From Blastococcus aurantiacus (GTDB lineage: Bacteria; Actinomycetota; Actinomycetes; Mycobacteriales; Geodermatophilaceae): a DNA stretch of 64,000 bases. Both the position numbers and the translations under genes were made by a program. This document shows, piece by piece, positions 14,996 to 24,597 of this stretch (positions are counted from its first letter, which is position 1; each line of letters opens with the position of its first letter). Under the pieces are notes generated by a model, which ran no database searches, had not been told where the DNA came from, and saw only the letters and a list, made by a program, of their open reading frames with translations. The DNA lies in the NCBI RefSeq assembly GCF_900102425.1, contig NZ_FNBT01000007.1, positions 62,001 through 126,000 on the forward strand, in the 5' to 3' direction.

Positions 14996-15550
14996 GTGGG
15001 TGCCCAGGCGTGGATGTGGACGGCCGTCGCGGTCGTCGTCGTCCTGCTGCTGGCGTGGACCGCCTGGACCCTCGTGCGCCTGCGGCGCCTGGAGACCCGC
15101 GTGAGCCGCGCTCGCGAGACGCTGGAGGCCCAGCTGCGGCGCCGCGCCGGGCTGGCCGAGGAGCTGGCCCGCGAGTACCCGGCCGCGCTGGGCCCGCTGC
15201 GTGCCCGCGCCCTGGCGGAGGCGGCGGCCGAGGCCCGGTCGATCCCGCGCGGGGACCGGGAGGCGGCCGAGAACGCCCTCGGCCGTGAGCTGCGCGACCT
15301 GCCCGCCGACCTCCCCGGCGTCCCGGCCTCGGTGCAGGCCGACCTGTCCGGCACCAGCACGCGGGTGGCCCTGGCCCGGCGTTTCTACAACGACGCCGTG
15401 CGCGACACCCAGGCGCTGCGCAGCAGGCGGCTGCCGCGGGTCCTCCGGCTGCACGCGGGCCGGCCGGTACCCCGCTTCTTCGACATCGACGACCGGCTGG
15501 AGGCGCCCACCGCGAGCAGCGCCGGGGGTGGAGCGGCCGGGCGGCCGTAG
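14996..15550 (+). CDS. LemA-like membrane-anchored protein
   Basis: A 184-residue protein with one N-terminal membrane helix (about residues 6-27), an Arg/Glu-rich coiled-coil stretch (about 28-85) and a C-terminal RVALARRFYNDAVRDTQALR segment. That segment resembles the FYN-x2-V core of LemA-family helical-bundle proteins, and it ends in FFDIDD. LemA proteins are periplasmic or extracytoplasmic bundles of poorly known function. In mycobacteria this slot between pimA and pdxS holds a Nudix hydrolase and a flavin oxidase, so the neighbourhood differs here. GTG 14996 is chosen because it directly precedes the membrane helix and follows a -10 hexamer. Confidence 0.7.
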   Translation: MGAQAWMWTAVAVVVVLLLAWTAWTLVRLRRLETRVSRARETLEAQLRRRAGLAEELAREYPAALGPLRARALAEAAAEARSIPRGDREAAENALGRELRDLPADLPGVPASVQADLSGTSTRVALARRFYNDAVRDTQALRSRRLPRVLRLHAGRPVPRFFDIDDRLEAPTASSAGGGAAGRP

Positions 15551-15553
15551 GCT
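15548..15553 (+). promoter_or_regulatory. -10 element for pdxS, overlapping the LemA-like stop codon
   Basis: TAGGCT begins with the TAG stop of the LemA-like gene and precedes the pdxS GTG by 36 bases, leaving a short leader of about 30 bases. Confidence 0.45.
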
Positions 15554-15589
15554 GGAGGCCCCGTCCCCCCGAGCCCTGAGGCCGCCCCC

Positions 15590-16486
15590 GTGTCTGCACC
15601 GACCCCCTCCACCGGAACCGACCGCGTCAAGCGCGGCATGGCCGAGCAGCTGAAGGGCGGCGTCATCATGGACGTCGTCACGCCCGAGCAGGCCAAGATT
15701 GCCGAGGACGCCGGCGCCGTCGCGGTCATGGCGCTCGAACGGGTGCCGGCCGACATCCGCGCCGAGGGCGGCATCTCGCGGATGAGCGACCCCGACATGA
15801 TCGAGGGCATCATCGGCGCGGTCTCCATCCCTGTGATGGCCAAGGCGCGCATCGGGCACTTCGTCGAGGCGCAGGTGCTGCAGTCCCTCGGCGTGGACTA
15901 CATCGACGAGTCGGAGGTGCTGACGCCGGCCGACGAGGCGCACCACATCGCCAAGTCGCAGTTCACCGTCCCGTTCGTGTGCGGCGCCACCGACCTGGGC
16001 GAGGCGCTGCGGCGGATCTCCGAGGGCGCGGCGATGATCCGCTCCAAGGGCGAGGCCGGCACCGGCAACGTCGTCGAGGCCACCCGGCACATGCGGTCGA
16101 TCCGCGCCGGCATCAAGGCGCTCGGCACGCTCGACGACACCGAGCTGTTCGTGGCGGCCAAGGAGCTGCGCGCCCCGATCGAGCTCGTGGCCCTCGTCGC
16201 GAAGGAGGGCAAGCTGCCGGTCGTGCTCTTCACCGCCGGCGGCATCGCCACCCCCGCCGACGCCGCGATGATGATGCAGCTGGGCGCCGAGGGCGTCTTC
16301 GTCGGTTCCGGCATCTTCAAGTCCGGCGACCCGGCGCAGCGCGCCGCCGCGATCGTCCAGGCCACGACCTTCCACGACGACCCCGACGTGATCGCCAAGG
16401 TGTCGCGCGGGCTCGGCGAGGCGATGGTCGGGCTCAACGTCTCGACGCTGCCGGCCGACCAGCGCTTCGCCACCCGCGGCTGGTGA
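15590..16486 (+). CDS. pdxS: pyridoxal 5'-phosphate synthase, lyase subunit PdxS
   Basis: Forms pyridoxal phosphate from ribose 5-phosphate, glyceraldehyde 3-phosphate and ammonia. The 298-residue TIM barrel has [20 protein letters not shown], the active-site Lys of [23 protein letters not shown] and [20 protein letters not shown], all near-invariant in the family. Ammonia comes from PdxT, encoded next with a GTGA overlap. The GTG start lies 36 bases after a -10-like hexamer; the ribosome site (TGAGG) is weak. Confidence 0.97.
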   Translation: MSAPTPSTGTDRVKRGMAEQLKGGVIMDVVTPEQAKIAEDAGAVAVMALERVPADIRAEGGISRMSDPDMIEGIIGAVSIPVMAKARIGHFVEAQVLQSLGVDYIDESEVLTPADEAHHIAKSQFTVPFVCGATDLGEALRRISEGAAMIRSKGEAGTGNVVEATRHMRSIRAGIKALGTLDDTELFVAAKELRAPIELVALVAKEGKLPVVLFTAGGIATPADAAMMMQLGAEGVFVGSGIFKSGDPAQRAAAIVQATTFHDDPDVIAKVSRGLGEAMVGLNVSTLPADQRFATRGW

Positions 16487-17144
16487 CCCGCCCCGTCATC
16501 GGCGTTCTGGCCCTGCAGGGCGACGTCCGCGAGCACCTCGCGGCGCTGCGGGACCAGGGCGCCGAGGCGGTGGCCGTGCGGCGGCCGGAGGAACTGGCCG
16601 GCGTGGACGGCCTCGTGCTCCCCGGTGGTGAGTCGACGACGATCGCGAAGCTCGCCGAGCGGTTCGGGCTGATGGCGCCGCTGCGCGTCGCCGTCCGCGC
16701 CGGGCTGCCGGCGTACGGCTCGTGCGCGGGGATGATCCTGCTCGCGGACCGCCTCCTCGACGCGCCGCCGGACCAGGAGACGATCGGCGGCCTCGACGTC
16801 ACGGTGCGGCGCAACGCCTTCGGCCGGCAGGCCGACAGCTTCGAGTCCGAGATGGCGTTCGACGGCGTGGGCGGCGGGCCGCTGCACGCGGTCTTCATCC
16901 GGGCCCCCTGGGTGGAGGAGGCCGGCGAGGGGGTCGACGTCCTCGGCCGCGTCGTCGGGGGAGAGGCCGACGGTAGGATCGTCGCGGTCCGCCAGGGCAA
17001 CCTGGTGGCCACGAGCTTCCACCCGGAACTGACCGGGGACCGCCGGGTGCACGCGCTGTTCGTCGAGATCGTCAGGTCTCGCATGGCATCAGCCCACCCG
17101 GCCGCGAGGGCCGGCGCGGACGCCGGGGACGAGAGGGGCAACGC

Positions 17145-17148
<4 letters not shown>
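16483..17148 (+). CDS. pdxT: pyridoxal 5'-phosphate synthase, glutaminase subunit PdxT
   Basis: Hydrolyses glutamine and channels ammonia to PdxS. The 221-residue class I amidotransferase has GGEST (49-53), the catalytic Cys81 in GSCAGMIL and the His-Glu pair in [17 protein letters not shown] is the usual PdxS-contact region. A C-terminal tail of about 20 Ala/Gly/Asp-rich residues exceeds the family core. It overlaps pdxS upstream and yebC downstream by four bases, so all three genes are probably co-translated. Confidence 0.96.
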
Positions 17149-17900
<752 letters not shown>

Positions 17901-17990
17901 AGGACCCCGTCGCCCCCACGCTTGGCGCGGGCCCCTGCGACGGGGCCGCCACTGGTGGCGTGTCGTCCGCTCGTTGCGGCTGGGGAGAGC

Positions 17991-18017
17991 TAGCGTTCCG
18001 ATCGAACAGGTGTTCGT
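17991..18017 (+). promoter_or_regulatory. ruvCAB promoter with LexA (SOS) box
   Basis: A TAGCGT -10 hexamer (17991-17996) is followed at the predicted transcription start by TCGAACAGGTGTTCGT (18002-18017). This differs from the actinobacterial LexA palindrome TCGAAC-N4-GTTCGA only in the last base. LexA bound here would block initiation, placing ruvC-ruvA-ruvB under DNA-damage control. Confidence 0.75.
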
Positions 18018-18037
18018 GCGAAGCTAGGAGCGTGGCC

Positions 18038-18607
18038 ATGCGGGTGCTCGGCATCGACCCGGGGCTCACCCGGTGCGGGTGGGGGGTCGTCGACGGTCGC
18101 CCCGGCGCGCGGCCCACGGCGATCGGCGTCGGCGTCATCCGCACCCTGCCCGAGCTGGACCTGGAGCTCCGGCTGCTCGAGCTGCACACCGCGGTGACGG
18201 CCCTGCTCCGCGAGCACCGGCCCGACGTCGTCGCGGTGGAGCGGGTCTTCACGCAGAACAACAAGGGCACCGGCCACGCCACCGCGCAGGCCGCCGGGGT
18301 CGCCGCGCTCGCCGCCGCCCAGGCCGACCGGCCCGTCGCCTGGCACACGCCCAGCGAGGTGAAGGCCGCGATCTCCGGCAACGGCCGGGCCGACAAGGAG
18401 CAGGTCACCCTCATGGTCACCCGCGTGCTGGGCCTCGCCGAGGCGCCGAAGCCGGCGGACGCCGCCGACGCCCTCGCGCTGGCCGTCTGCCACGTGTGGC
18501 GCGGGCCCGCCCAGCAGCGGCTGCGCTCGGCCGCGATCGCCGGTGGCATCGGCGCGCCCGTCGTGCAGCGCACCCTGCCGAGGTGGCAGGGGGTGGCGGC
18601 CCGATGA
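18038..18607 (+). CDS. ruvC: Holliday junction endonuclease RuvC
   Basis: Cuts Holliday junctions symmetrically as the nuclease of RuvABC. The 189-residue protein has the RNase H-fold first Asp in GIDPG (D7), the catalytic Glu in [17 protein letters not shown], and the C-terminal acidic pair in [17 protein letters not shown] 18038 is chosen over GTG 18032 because TAGGAG lies eight bases before the ATG and only two before the GTG. It overlaps ruvA by four bases. The promoter carries a LexA-type palindrome. Confidence 0.97.
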   Translation: MRVLGIDPGLTRCGWGVVDGRPGARPTAIGVGVIRTLPELDLELRLLELHTAVTALLREHRPDVVAVERVFTQNNKGTGHATAQAAGVAALAAAQADRPVAWHTPSEVKAAISGNGRADKEQVTLMVTRVLGLAEAPKPADAADALALAVCHVWRGPAQQRLRSAAIAGGIGAPVVQRTLPRWQGVAAR

Positions 18608-19242
18608 TCGCCTCCGTGAGCGGCCGGGTGGCCGCGGTCTCGCCCGACGGCGCGGTCGTGGAGGTCGGCGGCATCGGCCTCGCGGTGCAGTGCACGCCGG
18701 GCACCATCGCCCGCCTGCAGGTCGGAGAGAGCGCGCGCCTGTCGACCAGCCTGATCGTGCGCGAGGACTCGCTGACCCTCTACGGGTTCGCCGACGACGA
18801 CGAGCGCCAGCTGTTCGAGCTGCTGCAGACCGCCAACGGCGTCGGCCCCCGGCTGGCGCAGGCCGTGCTGGCGATCCACCCGCCGCGGGAGGTGCGCCGG
18901 GCGGTGTCGATGGCGGACGTGAAGGCGCTCATGCAGGTGCCCGGCATCGGCAAGAAGGGCGCCGAACGGCTGATCCTCGAGCTGCGCGACCGGCTCGGCT
19001 CCATCACCACCGACACCTCGCTGGACGGTCCCGCGCCGGCCGGCCTCCCGGCGGTCACCCCCGTCGCGCCCTGGCGCGACCAGCTCACCTCCGCGCTGGT
19101 CGGCCTGGGCTGGTCGGGCAAGGAGGCCGAGACGGCGCTGACCCAGCTCGCCCCCGTCGCCGACGCGCAGATCGTCGGGACCGGCTCGGTCGAGGTCGCG
19201 GTCCTGCTGCGGCAGGCCCTGCAACTGCTGGGTAGGGCATGA
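18604..19242 (+). CDS. ruvA: Holliday junction branch migration protein RuvA
   Basis: Binds four-way junctions as a tetramer and loads RuvB rings. The 212-residue protein has the N-terminal OB domain ([12 protein letters not shown]), the helix-hairpin-helix motifs [17 protein letters not shown] and [17 protein letters not shown], a Pro/Ala linker near 145-160 and the C-terminal RuvB-binding domain ([17 protein letters not shown]). ATG 18604 overlaps the ruvC stop and its own stop overlaps ruvB. Confidence 0.97.
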   Translation: MIASVSGRVAAVSPDGAVVEVGGIGLAVQCTPGTIARLQVGESARLSTSLIVREDSLTLYGFADDDERQLFELLQTANGVGPRLAQAVLAIHPPREVRRAVSMADVKALMQVPGIGKKGAERLILELRDRLGSITTDTSLDGPAPAGLPAVTPVAPWRDQLTSALVGLGWSGKEAETALTQLAPVADAQIVGTGSVEVAVLLRQALQLLGRA

Positions 19243-20363
19243 GCGCCCCCTTCGACCGGTCGCTGACCGGCGAGGTGAGCGGGGACCTCGGCCAGGAGTG
19301 GGCCGTCTCGCCGCAGGCCGGTGACGAGGAGCGGGTCGTCGAGTCCGCGCTCCGCCCGCACTCGCTGCACGACTTCATCGGCCAGCCCAAGGTGGCCCGC
19401 CAGCTCGCCCTGGTGCTCGAGGGGGCCAAGCGCCGCGGCCGCCCGCCGGACCACGTGCTGCTCTCCGGCCCGCCCGGGCTGGGCAAGACCAGCCTCGCGC
19501 TCATCATCGGCTCCGAGCTCGGTACCGCGGTGAAGATCACCAGCGGGCCGGCCATCGAGCGCTCCGGCGACCTCGCCGCGATGCTCTCCAACCTCTCGCC
19601 CGGTGACGTGCTGTTCATCGACGAGATCCACCGGATCGCCCGGCCGGCCGAAGAGCTGCTGTACATGGCCATGGAGGACTTCCGGGTCGACGTCGTCGTC
19701 GGCAAGGGACCCGGGGCCACGGCCATCCCGCTGGAGATCAACCCGTTCACCCTGGTCGGCGCGACCACGCGTGCGGGCCTGCTCACCGGTCCGCTCCGCG
19801 ACCGCTTCGGCTTCGTGGGCCAGATGGAGTTCTACGAGCCGGCCGAGCTGCAGCTGGTGCTGGCCCGCAGCGCCGAGCTGCTCGGCGTGGAGCTGACCGA
19901 CGAGGGGTCCCGGGAGATCGCCGGCCGCTCGCGCGGCACACCGCGGATCGCCAACCGGCTGCTGCGCCGGGTCCGCGACTACGCCGAGGTGGAGGCCGAC
20001 GGCCGGGTCACCCGTGCCGTCGCCGAGGCCGCGCTCGCCCTCTACGACGTCGACCACCTCGGGCTGGACCGGCTCGACCGCTCCGTCCTCGAGGCGCTGG
20101 TGACCAAGTTCGGCGGCGGCCCGGTCGGCGTCGCCACCCTCGCCGTGGCCGTGGGGGAGGAGTCGCACACCGTCGAGGAGGTGTGCGAGCCGTTCCTCGT
20201 GCGTGCGGGCCTGCTCGCCCGCACGCCGCGTGGCCGGGTCGCGACCGAGGCCGCCTGGCGGCACCTGGGCCTGGAGGTGCCCCGCGGCGGGATTCCTCTC
20301 GGGCGGGTCACAGCTGACCCACAGGGCGCAGGGTCGTCGTCAGAGCCGCTCTTCGACGCCTAG
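19239..20363 (+). CDS. ruvB: Holliday junction branch migration ATPase RuvB
   Basis: Hexameric AAA+ motor for branch migration. The 374-residue protein has [12 protein letters not shown], Walker [10 protein letters not shown], Walker B LFIDEIHR, sensor GATTRAG, RDRFGF and the winged-helix DNA-binding C-terminus. There is a short N-terminal extension of about 25 residues and a C-terminal tail beyond the family core. Its TAG stop forms the start of a -10-like hexamer before yajC. Confidence 0.97.
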   Translation: MSAPFDRSLTGEVSGDLGQEWAVSPQAGDEERVVESALRPHSLHDFIGQPKVARQLALVLEGAKRRGRPPDHVLLSGPPGLGKTSLALIIGSELGTAVKITSGPAIERSGDLAAMLSNLSPGDVLFIDEIHRIARPAEELLYMAMEDFRVDVVVGKGPGATAIPLEINPFTLVGATTRAGLLTGPLRDRFGFVGQMEFYEPAELQLVLARSAELLGVELTDEGSREIAGRSRGTPRIANRLLRRVRDYAEVEADGRVTRAVAEAALALYDVDHLGLDRLDRSVLEALVTKFGGGPVGVATLAVAVGEESHTVEEVCEPFLVRAGLLARTPRGRVATEAAWRHLGLEVPRGGIPLGRVTADPQGAGSSSEPLFDA

Positions 20364-20366
20364 ACT
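20361..20366 (+). promoter_or_regulatory. -10 element for yajC-secDF, overlapping the ruvB stop codon
   Basis: TAGACT begins with the ruvB TAG stop. A start near 20373 would give a leader of about 150 bases (20373-20526), in which I see no clear conserved RNA structure. Confidence 0.4.
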
Positions 20367-20526
20367 CCGGGACGCTGGCGCGCAAACTGGGAGGCCGCGG
20401 CCGTGCGCGCCCCACCGGGTCGCCGCGCGCCGTGCACCAGATTCGCCGAGGCGACCGACGCACCCGAGCGGCCCCAGGGCCGCACCGACCGTGGAGCACC
20501 ACACGCGGTAGAGAGGCACACCTGTC

Positions 20527-20850
20527 GTGGAGTACTTCCCTCTGATCATGCTCGTCCTGCTGGCCGTGCTGCTGTTCGTGCTCCCCGCACGCCAGCGCCG
20601 GACCATGCAGGCCCGGGCGCAGGCGCTGCAGGAGTCGCTGACCGTCGGCACGCCGGTGATGACCACCAGCGGCATCCACGGGACAGTGGCCCGGCTCGAC
20701 GAGACCACCGTCGACCTGGAGCTCGCGCCCGGCGTCGTCGTGACCTTCGTCCGCGCGGCGATCCTGGAGATCCGCCAGCCGGTCTCCGCGGGTTCGGACG
20801 ACGACGCGCCCGGCACGGCCGGCGGACGCCCGGCCGACGACACCCTCTGA
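20527..20850 (+). CDS. yajC: preprotein translocase subunit YajC
   Basis: Small accessory subunit of the Sec holotranslocon. The 107-residue protein has one N-terminal membrane helix (about residues 4-21, VEYFPLIMLVLLAVLLFVLP), then a basic QRRTMQ stretch and the conserved GTPVMTTSGIHGTVARLD core, and a low-complexity tail. The GTG follows GAGAGG. It leads directly into secD with a 14-base gap. Confidence 0.93.
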   Translation: MEYFPLIMLVLLAVLLFVLPARQRRTMQARAQALQESLTVGTPVMTTSGIHGTVARLDETTVDLELAPGVVVTFVRAAILEIRQPVSAGSDDDAPGTAGGRPADDTL

Positions 20851-20864
20851 GCGGGGGAGGACCC

Positions 20865-22520
20865 GTGGCCAACCGCTCCCTCTCGGCGCGCCGGTACTTC
20901 GGCGCGTTCATCCTCATCGTGGCCGCCCTCTACGGGCTGGTCTTCGCCGGCTCCGACCGGACGCCCCAGCTCGGGCTGGACCTGCGGGGCGGAACGACCG
21001 TCACGCTCACCGCCCGCACGCCCGACGGCGAGGCTCCCGACCGCGAGGACCTCGAGCTGGCCCGCCGGATCATCGAGCAGCGCGTCAACGGCCTCGGTGT
21101 CGCCGAGGCGGAGGTCGTCACCGAGGGCGACTCGAACATCGTCATCTCCGTCCCGGGGGACGACGGCGACCAGGCGCGCGAGCTGGGGCAGACGGCGCAG
21201 CTGCGCTTCCGCCCCGTGCTGACCGTCGCCGACGCGGCGCAGGAGCCGACCGAGGGCGCCGAGCCGACCGATCCGGCCGCGCCGACCGATCCGGCCGCGC
21301 CGACGGACCCGGCGACCCCGACCGATCCCGCGGCCCCGACCGCCGGCGCCGAGCCGACGGAGGCGCCGGCCGACGAGACACCGGACGGCGAGGCCGACCA
21401 GGCCCCGGTCCGCGATCCCGACGCCCCGGCCGTGACGCAGGAGGAGGCGCAGGCCGCCTTCGATGCGCTGACCTGCAGTGACACCGGCACCGGCGACGTC
21501 GCCCGGTCCGACGACCACGTCGCGGCCTGCAGCGAGGACGGTGCCCTCAAGTACCTCCTCGGGCCCGCCGTGGTCGAGGGCACGTCGGTCAGCGACGCCA
21601 ACGCCGGCACCCGCGCCGGCACCGGCGAGTGGGTCGTGAACCTCGACTTCAACAACGAGGGCGGCGCGAAGTGGGGCGAGTTCACCGCCGCCAACGTCGG
21701 CAACTCCGTCGCGATCACCCTGGACGGCCGGGTCATCTCCGCGCCGACGGTGCAGGGCGCCATCCTCGGCGGTACCACCGAGATCACCGGCAGCTTCGAC
21801 CAGGAGTCGGCGACCGAGCTGGCCAACCAGCTCAAGTACGGCGCGCTGCCGCTGAGCTTCACCCAGGCCACCGCCCAGTCGATCTCCACCGAGCTCGGTG
21901 AGGAGCAGTTGCAGGCGGGCCTGCTCGCCGGTGCCATCGGCATCGGCCTGGTCTTCCTCTACTCGCTGCTGTACTACCGCGCGCTCGGGCTGGTGATGAT
22001 CGCCAGCCTCGTGCTGTCCGGCGTCGTCGTCTACGGCGTCCTGGTGGTACTGGGCCGCGAGATCGGCTTCACGCTCAGCCTGGCGGGCATCGCCGGGTTC
22101 ATCGTGTCGCTGGGCATCACCGCCGACTCGTTCGTCGTCTACTTCGAACGGCTCAAGGACGAGATCCGCGAGGGCCGCAGCCTGCGCTCGGCCGTGCCGC
22201 GGGCCTGGGTCCGCGCCCGGCGGACGATCCTCTCGGCCGACGCGGTCAGCTTCCTGGCCGCGGCGATCCTCTACGTGCTCGCCATCGGCGACGTGAAGGG
22301 CTTCGCGTTCACCCTCGGCATGTCCACGGTCCTCGACCTGGTCGTCGTCTTCCTCTTCACCCACCCGCTGATGGCGGTGCTGTCCCGCTACAAGTGGTTC
22401 GGCAGTGGCCGGATCTCCGGTCTGGGGCAGGTCGACCGGTCCGGGCGCGCGCCGAGGCTGCGGCCCGACCGCGGGCTGGTCGGCGCCACCGCCGGCGCGC
22501 AGAACAGGAGCAGCTCATGA
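20865..22520 (+). CDS. secD: protein translocase subunit SecD
   Basis: Proton-driven Sec subunit that pulls substrates across the membrane with SecF. The 551-residue protein has an N-terminal helix, the LGLDLRGGTTVTL P1 motif, a large extracytoplasmic domain with NNEGGAKWGEFT, and five C-terminal helices with LAGIAGFIVSLGITADSFVVYFE split over the fourth. A Pro/Ala/Thr-Asp linker at about residues 132-162 is built from five-residue PTDPA-type repeats (15-bp units near 21262-21351), an insertion typical of actinobacterial SecD but variable. GTG 20865 follows GGGGGAGG. It overlaps secF by four bases. Confidence 0.96.
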   Translation: MANRSLSARRYFGAFILIVAALYGLVFAGSDRTPQLGLDLRGGTTVTLTARTPDGEAPDREDLELARRIIEQRVNGLGVAEAEVVTEGDSNIVISVPGDDGDQARELGQTAQLRFRPVLTVADAAQEPTEGAEPTDPAAPTDPAAPTDPATPTDPAAPTAGAEPTEAPADETPDGEADQAPVRDPDAPAVTQEEAQAAFDALTCSDTGTGDVARSDDHVAACSEDGALKYLLGPAVVEGTSVSDANAGTRAGTGEWVVNLDFNNEGGAKWGEFTAANVGNSVAITLDGRVISAPTVQGAILGGTTEITGSFDQESATELANQLKYGALPLSFTQATAQSISTELGEEQLQAGLLAGAIGIGLVFLYSLLYYRALGLVMIASLVLSGVVVYGVLVVLGREIGFTLSLAGIAGFIVSLGITADSFVVYFERLKDEIREGRSLRSAVPRAWVRARRTILSADAVSFLAAAILYVLAIGDVKGFAFTLGMSTVLDLVVVFLFTHPLMAVLSRYKWFGSGRISGLGQVDRSGRAPRLRPDRGLVGATAGAQNRSSS

Positions 22521-23911
22521 CCCGCGACGCGCGGAGCGACGACCTCGACCAGGGCCCCGAGGACGAGGTCGTCCCCGTGGGCACCGAGGCCGACGAGGCG
22601 CGGGACGCCGGTGACGCCGGGGAGGAGGCCGCCGCGGCGATGGGCGACGACGCCCTCGCCGACGCCGGGCTGCCCACCGAGGGCGGCACGGCGGCTGCCA
22701 GGGGGCCGCGCGCCTCGCTGGCGCACCGGCTCTACAACGGCGAGGCCGGGCTGGACGTCGTCGGCAGGAGCCGCCTGATCTACAGGATCACCGCGGTGAT
22801 CATGCTGCTGTGCATCGCCACGATGGTGTTCCGCGGCTTCAACTTCGGCATCGACTTCGCCGGCGGGAACAGCTTCCGGCTGCCCGGCTCCGAGCAGCAG
22901 CTCGAGCAGGTGCGGTCGGCCGCCGAGGACGCCGGCGCCGACGTCGCCTCGGCGCAGATCGTCGGTGGCGACACCGTGCTGCTGCGCACGGGAGCGCTCG
23001 AGAGCGACGCGGAGCGCACCGTCGTCGCTGCGATCGCCGACGCGGCAGGCGTGGACGAGAACCAGGTCAGCCCCGAGTCCGTGAGCGCCGACTGGGGGCG
23101 GGACATCACCGACCAGGCGCTGGTCGCGCTGGTCGTGTTCCTGATCGCCGTGGTGCTGTTCCTGGCGTTGCGCTTCCAGCTCAAGATGGCGATCGGCGCG
23201 ATGGCCGCGCTCGTGCACGACATCGTCGTCACGGCGGGCATCTACGCGCTGGTCGGCTTCGAGGTCAGCCCGTCGACGGTGATCGGCTTCCTCACCATCT
23301 TGGGCTTCTCGCTCTACGACACCGTCGTCGTCTTCGACAAGGTGGACGAGAACGTCAAGGACCTGGACAAGTCGGCCCGGATGACGTGGGGCGAGGCGGC
23401 CAACCTGGCCGTCAACCAGACCCTGATGCGCTCGATCAACACCTCGGTGATCGCACTGCTGCCGGTGGCCGGGCTGCTGTTCGTCGGCGCGGGTCTGCTG
23501 GGCGTGGGCACGCTCAAGGACCTGGCACTGGTGCTGTTCGTCGGCCTGGCCGCGGGCACGTACTCCTCGATCATCCTGGCCACGCCCATCGTGGCCGACC
23601 TCAAGGAGCGCGAGCCCGAGGTGCAGGCACTGCGCCGGCGCGTGCTCGCCCGGCGCTCGTCGTCGGCCCGGCAGACGGGTGCGGCGACCGTCGCCGGTCC
23701 CGTGGCGAGCGCACGGCGTGCCCGTCGTCCCGCCGCGGGGGCCGCCACCGCCGTCGCCGAGCTGCCCGACGCCGTGCCTGCCGACGTCGTGGTCGAGTCG
23801 CCGTCCTCGGTGCGACCGGAGGCCTCCGGTGCCACCGCGGCGCCGCGTCCGGGCGCCCGGCCGCAGCGCCCCGCCGGCAAGGGACGCCCGCCGGGCAAGA
23901 AGCGCCGGTGA
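22517..23911 (+). CDS. secF: protein translocase subunit SecF
   Basis: Partner of SecD. The 464-residue protein has six membrane helices with the family strings FGIDFAGGNSF, VHDIVVTAGIYALVGFEV and LTILGFSLYDTVVVFDKV, and MRSINTSVIALLPV. Two unusual ends: an acidic cytoplasmic N-terminal extension of about 75 residues (Asp/Glu/Ala-rich) and a basic Arg/Ala/Pro tail of about 95 residues. Such tails are common but poorly conserved in actinobacterial SecF. The ATG overlaps the secD stop, and its own stop overlaps the apt start. Confidence 0.95.
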   Translation: MTRDARSDDLDQGPEDEVVPVGTEADEARDAGDAGEEAAAAMGDDALADAGLPTEGGTAAARGPRASLAHRLYNGEAGLDVVGRSRLIYRITAVIMLLCIATMVFRGFNFGIDFAGGNSFRLPGSEQQLEQVRSAAEDAGADVASAQIVGGDTVLLRTGALESDAERTVVAAIADAAGVDENQVSPESVSADWGRDITDQALVALVVFLIAVVLFLALRFQLKMAIGAMAALVHDIVVTAGIYALVGFEVSPSTVIGFLTILGFSLYDTVVVFDKVDENVKDLDKSARMTWGEAANLAVNQTLMRSINTSVIALLPVAGLLFVGAGLLGVGTLKDLALVLFVGLAAGTYSSIILATPIVADLKEREPEVQALRRRVLARRSSSARQTGAATVAGPVASARRARRPAAGAATAVAELPDAVPADVVVESPSSVRPEASGATAAPRPGARPQRPAGKGRPPGKKRR

Positions 23912-24504
23912 GCGCCCCCGCCGAGGGGACCGTGCAGCAGCCGCTGGACGAGCTCATCGCCTCGCTCACCGTCGACGTGCCCGACCACCCCGAGCCGGGC
24001 GTGCTGTTCCGCGACCTGACGCCGGTCTTCGCCGACGGCCGGGCCTTCGCGCGCGTGGTGGAGGGGCTCTCCGCCCCGGCGGACTCCGACCCCCGGGCGG
24101 CTGCGCTGGCCGGCGCGGACCGGGCGACCCCAACGTTCGACGTCGTCGTCGGCGTGGAGGCGCGCGGCTTCCTGCTGGCCGCCGCCGTCGCGCTGTCGGC
24201 GGGTGTGGGTGTCGTCCTGGTCCGCAAGGCGGGAAAGCTGCCGCGGGAGCGGATCTCGGCCGACTACGTGCTCGAGTACGGCACCGCCACGCTGGAGCTG
24301 CACTCCGACGCCATCCGGCCGGGGCAGCGGGTGCTGGTGGTCGACGACGTGCTGGCCACCGGCGGCACGCTGGCCGCCGCCGTCGCTCTGGTGGAGCAGC
24401 TGGGCGGGGTGGTGACCGCGGTGTCGGTGGTCGTCGAACTCGCCGCGCTGGGCGGCCGGGAGCGGATGGCGCCGCACACGGTGCACGCGCTCTGGACCAC
24501 CTGA
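23908..24504 (+). CDS. apt: adenine phosphoribosyltransferase
   Basis: Salvages adenine to AMP using PRPP. The 198-residue protein has DHPEPGVLFRDLTPVF, VVGVEARGFLLAAAVA, KAGKLP, and the PRPP-binding VLVVDDVLATGGTLAA. An insertion of about 20 residues after the first helix (APADSDPRAAALAG) lengthens it slightly. GTG 23908 overlaps secF. The secF-apt-rel order is conserved in actinobacteria and links purine salvage with (p)ppGpp metabolism. Confidence 0.95.
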   Translation: MSAPAEGTVQQPLDELIASLTVDVPDHPEPGVLFRDLTPVFADGRAFARVVEGLSAPADSDPRAAALAGADRATPTFDVVVGVEARGFLLAAAVALSAGVGVVLVRKAGKLPRERISADYVLEYGTATLELHSDAIRPGQRVLVVDDVLATGGTLAAAVALVEQLGGVVTAVSVVVELAALGGRERMAPHTVHALWTT

Positions 24505-24552
24505 CGGGGGGAGACGCCCCGCCGCACGCGGCAGGGCCGTGCTCTGCCCCGC

Positions 24553-24558
24553 TAGCAT
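24553..24558 (+). promoter_or_regulatory. -10 element for rel
   Basis: TAGCAT lies 39 bases before the rel GTG and would give a leader of roughly 30 bases carrying a GGGAG ribosome site. Confidence 0.4.
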
Positions 24559-24597
24559 GGGGAGGGTCCCCCTCTCCTCGAACCAGCGGGAGTCGCA

